Assembly (NCBI GenBank): GCA_019694655.1
Contig: JAIBBN010000011.1
Span: 1-64,000, forward strand
Reading direction: 5' to 3'
Length of the DNA stretch: 64,000 bases
DNA from: Leptospirales bacterium
GTDB taxonomy: Bacteria > Spirochaetota > Leptospiria > Leptospirales > Leptonemataceae
Shown: positions 63,741-64,000 of the stretch, one piece after another
Position numbering within the stretch: the stretch's first letter is position 1
Layout: every line of letters begins with the position of its first letter
Program-made: the position numbers and the translations under genes
The notes under the pieces: model-generated
The model's database searches: none
What the model was told of the DNA's origin: nothing
Seen by the model: the letters and a program-made list of their open reading frames with translations, nothing else

Positions 63741-64000
63741 ATGACCACTGCGGCGCAGCGTTTCTTTGGCAGTTTCCGCGCCGTATTTGGCGCGCCTGCT
63801 TACCTCACGCGGCACGGGCTGTGGAGCTATGCATTTACTCCGCTGGCGCTGAGCTTCGTAGTAGCGGCCGGGCTGGTAGCTGCGATTTACTATTTTGTAT
63901 CCCACGCCCTTGGATTGGGCGCCGGGATGGCGACAGCCGAAATTCTGCAATACCTTGGCCGGACAGCGGAAAATACGCCCGCGTGGCTATCCGCGGTGGT
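63741..64000 (+). CDS. EI24/CysZ-like membrane protein, cut off by the window end
   Basis: An open frame from the ATG at 63741, behind GGGAG, runs past 64000 (86 codons seen). The start FFGSFRAVFGAPAYLTRHGLWSY, then the hydrophobic FTPLALSFVVAAGLVAAIYYFV, is the layout of the EI24/CysZ family of inner-membrane proteins. CysZ is a sulfate channel, but the family is mixed, so the role is open. It is 45 bases after argG, same strand. Confidence 0.7.
   Translation, partial: MTTAAQRFFGSFRAVFGAPAYLTRHGLWSYAFTPLALSFVVAAGLVAAIYYFVSHALGLGAGMATAEILQYLGRTAENTPAWLSAV

Overview
The window is 64 kb of dense bacterial chromosome, about 55% GC by eye, with small gaps and no prophage, insertion sequence or CRISPR array. 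The organism is a diderm with LPS: it has kdsB, a TolC/RND pump, TonB-ExbBD and a WaaE-type glycosyltransferase. It also has many lipobox proteins with loose spirochaete-like boxes, a CarD regulator next to a PIN/TRAM protein, and many secreted proteins I cannot place. I infer a member of the Leptospirales (Leptospira, Leptonema or Turneriella relatives), with moderate confidence. Start codons are often GTG or TTG, and ATGA/TGATG overlaps are frequent, so translational coupling is widespread.

Layout. 1-1.6 kb: carD and a cut-off PIN/TRAM gene. 1.8-6.2 kb: a secreted unknown, an EAL-like protein and an exbB-exbD-tonB operon. 6.4-12.8 kb: an unknown, a GNAT gene and an unusual lipid or ketide operon: two thiolase-fold proteins without the usual cysteine, a degenerate DUF35 protein, and an acyl-CoA ligase fused to a second DUF35 protein, with a palindromic operator in front. 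13-16.2 kb: a small barrel-like protein, plsC, a YgjP-type metallopeptidase and a secreted unknown. 16.3-21.3 kb: gyrA, an HNH nuclease, an unknown and kdsB. 21.3-24.9 kb: queE-queD-queC (preQ0 synthesis), a divergent degenerate histidine kinase and a small protein. 24.9-33.8 kb: xseA, an XPB-N-like protein, lepB, two predicted beta-propeller lipoproteins and a PASTA-bearing class B PBP. 33.8-40.4 kb: corA, a CsoR-type repressor, a TolC-RND pair with no adaptor, and a DUF2892 protein, tied together by three matching operators. 40.4-46.8 kb: an acyltransferase, prfB, a CoA-transferase, two secreted unknowns, a HEAT protein and a response regulator. 47-47.8 kb: tRNA-Phe and a CoA-binding protein. 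47.7-58.6 kb: a long leftward run of overlapping genes: ABC transporter, stand-alone ATPase, glycosyltransferase, mrfB-mrfA DNA repair pair, ArnT-like transferase, Cys-rich protein, truD and lipB. 58.7-64 kb: a SixA-like phosphatase, a four-gene glycosyltransferase operon, argG and the start of an EI24/CysZ-like gene.

The two most unusual systems are the ligase-DUF35/thiolase operon (7.9-12.8 kb), which looks like a heteromeric C-C bond-forming or cleaving complex with its own CoA ligase, and the three-operator CsoR-type regulon (34.9-40.4 kb). No gap exceeds 300 bases. The largest are 12761-13008 (operator and a short palindrome), 1566-1788 (possible carD promoter only) and 46789-46981 (nothing recognised).
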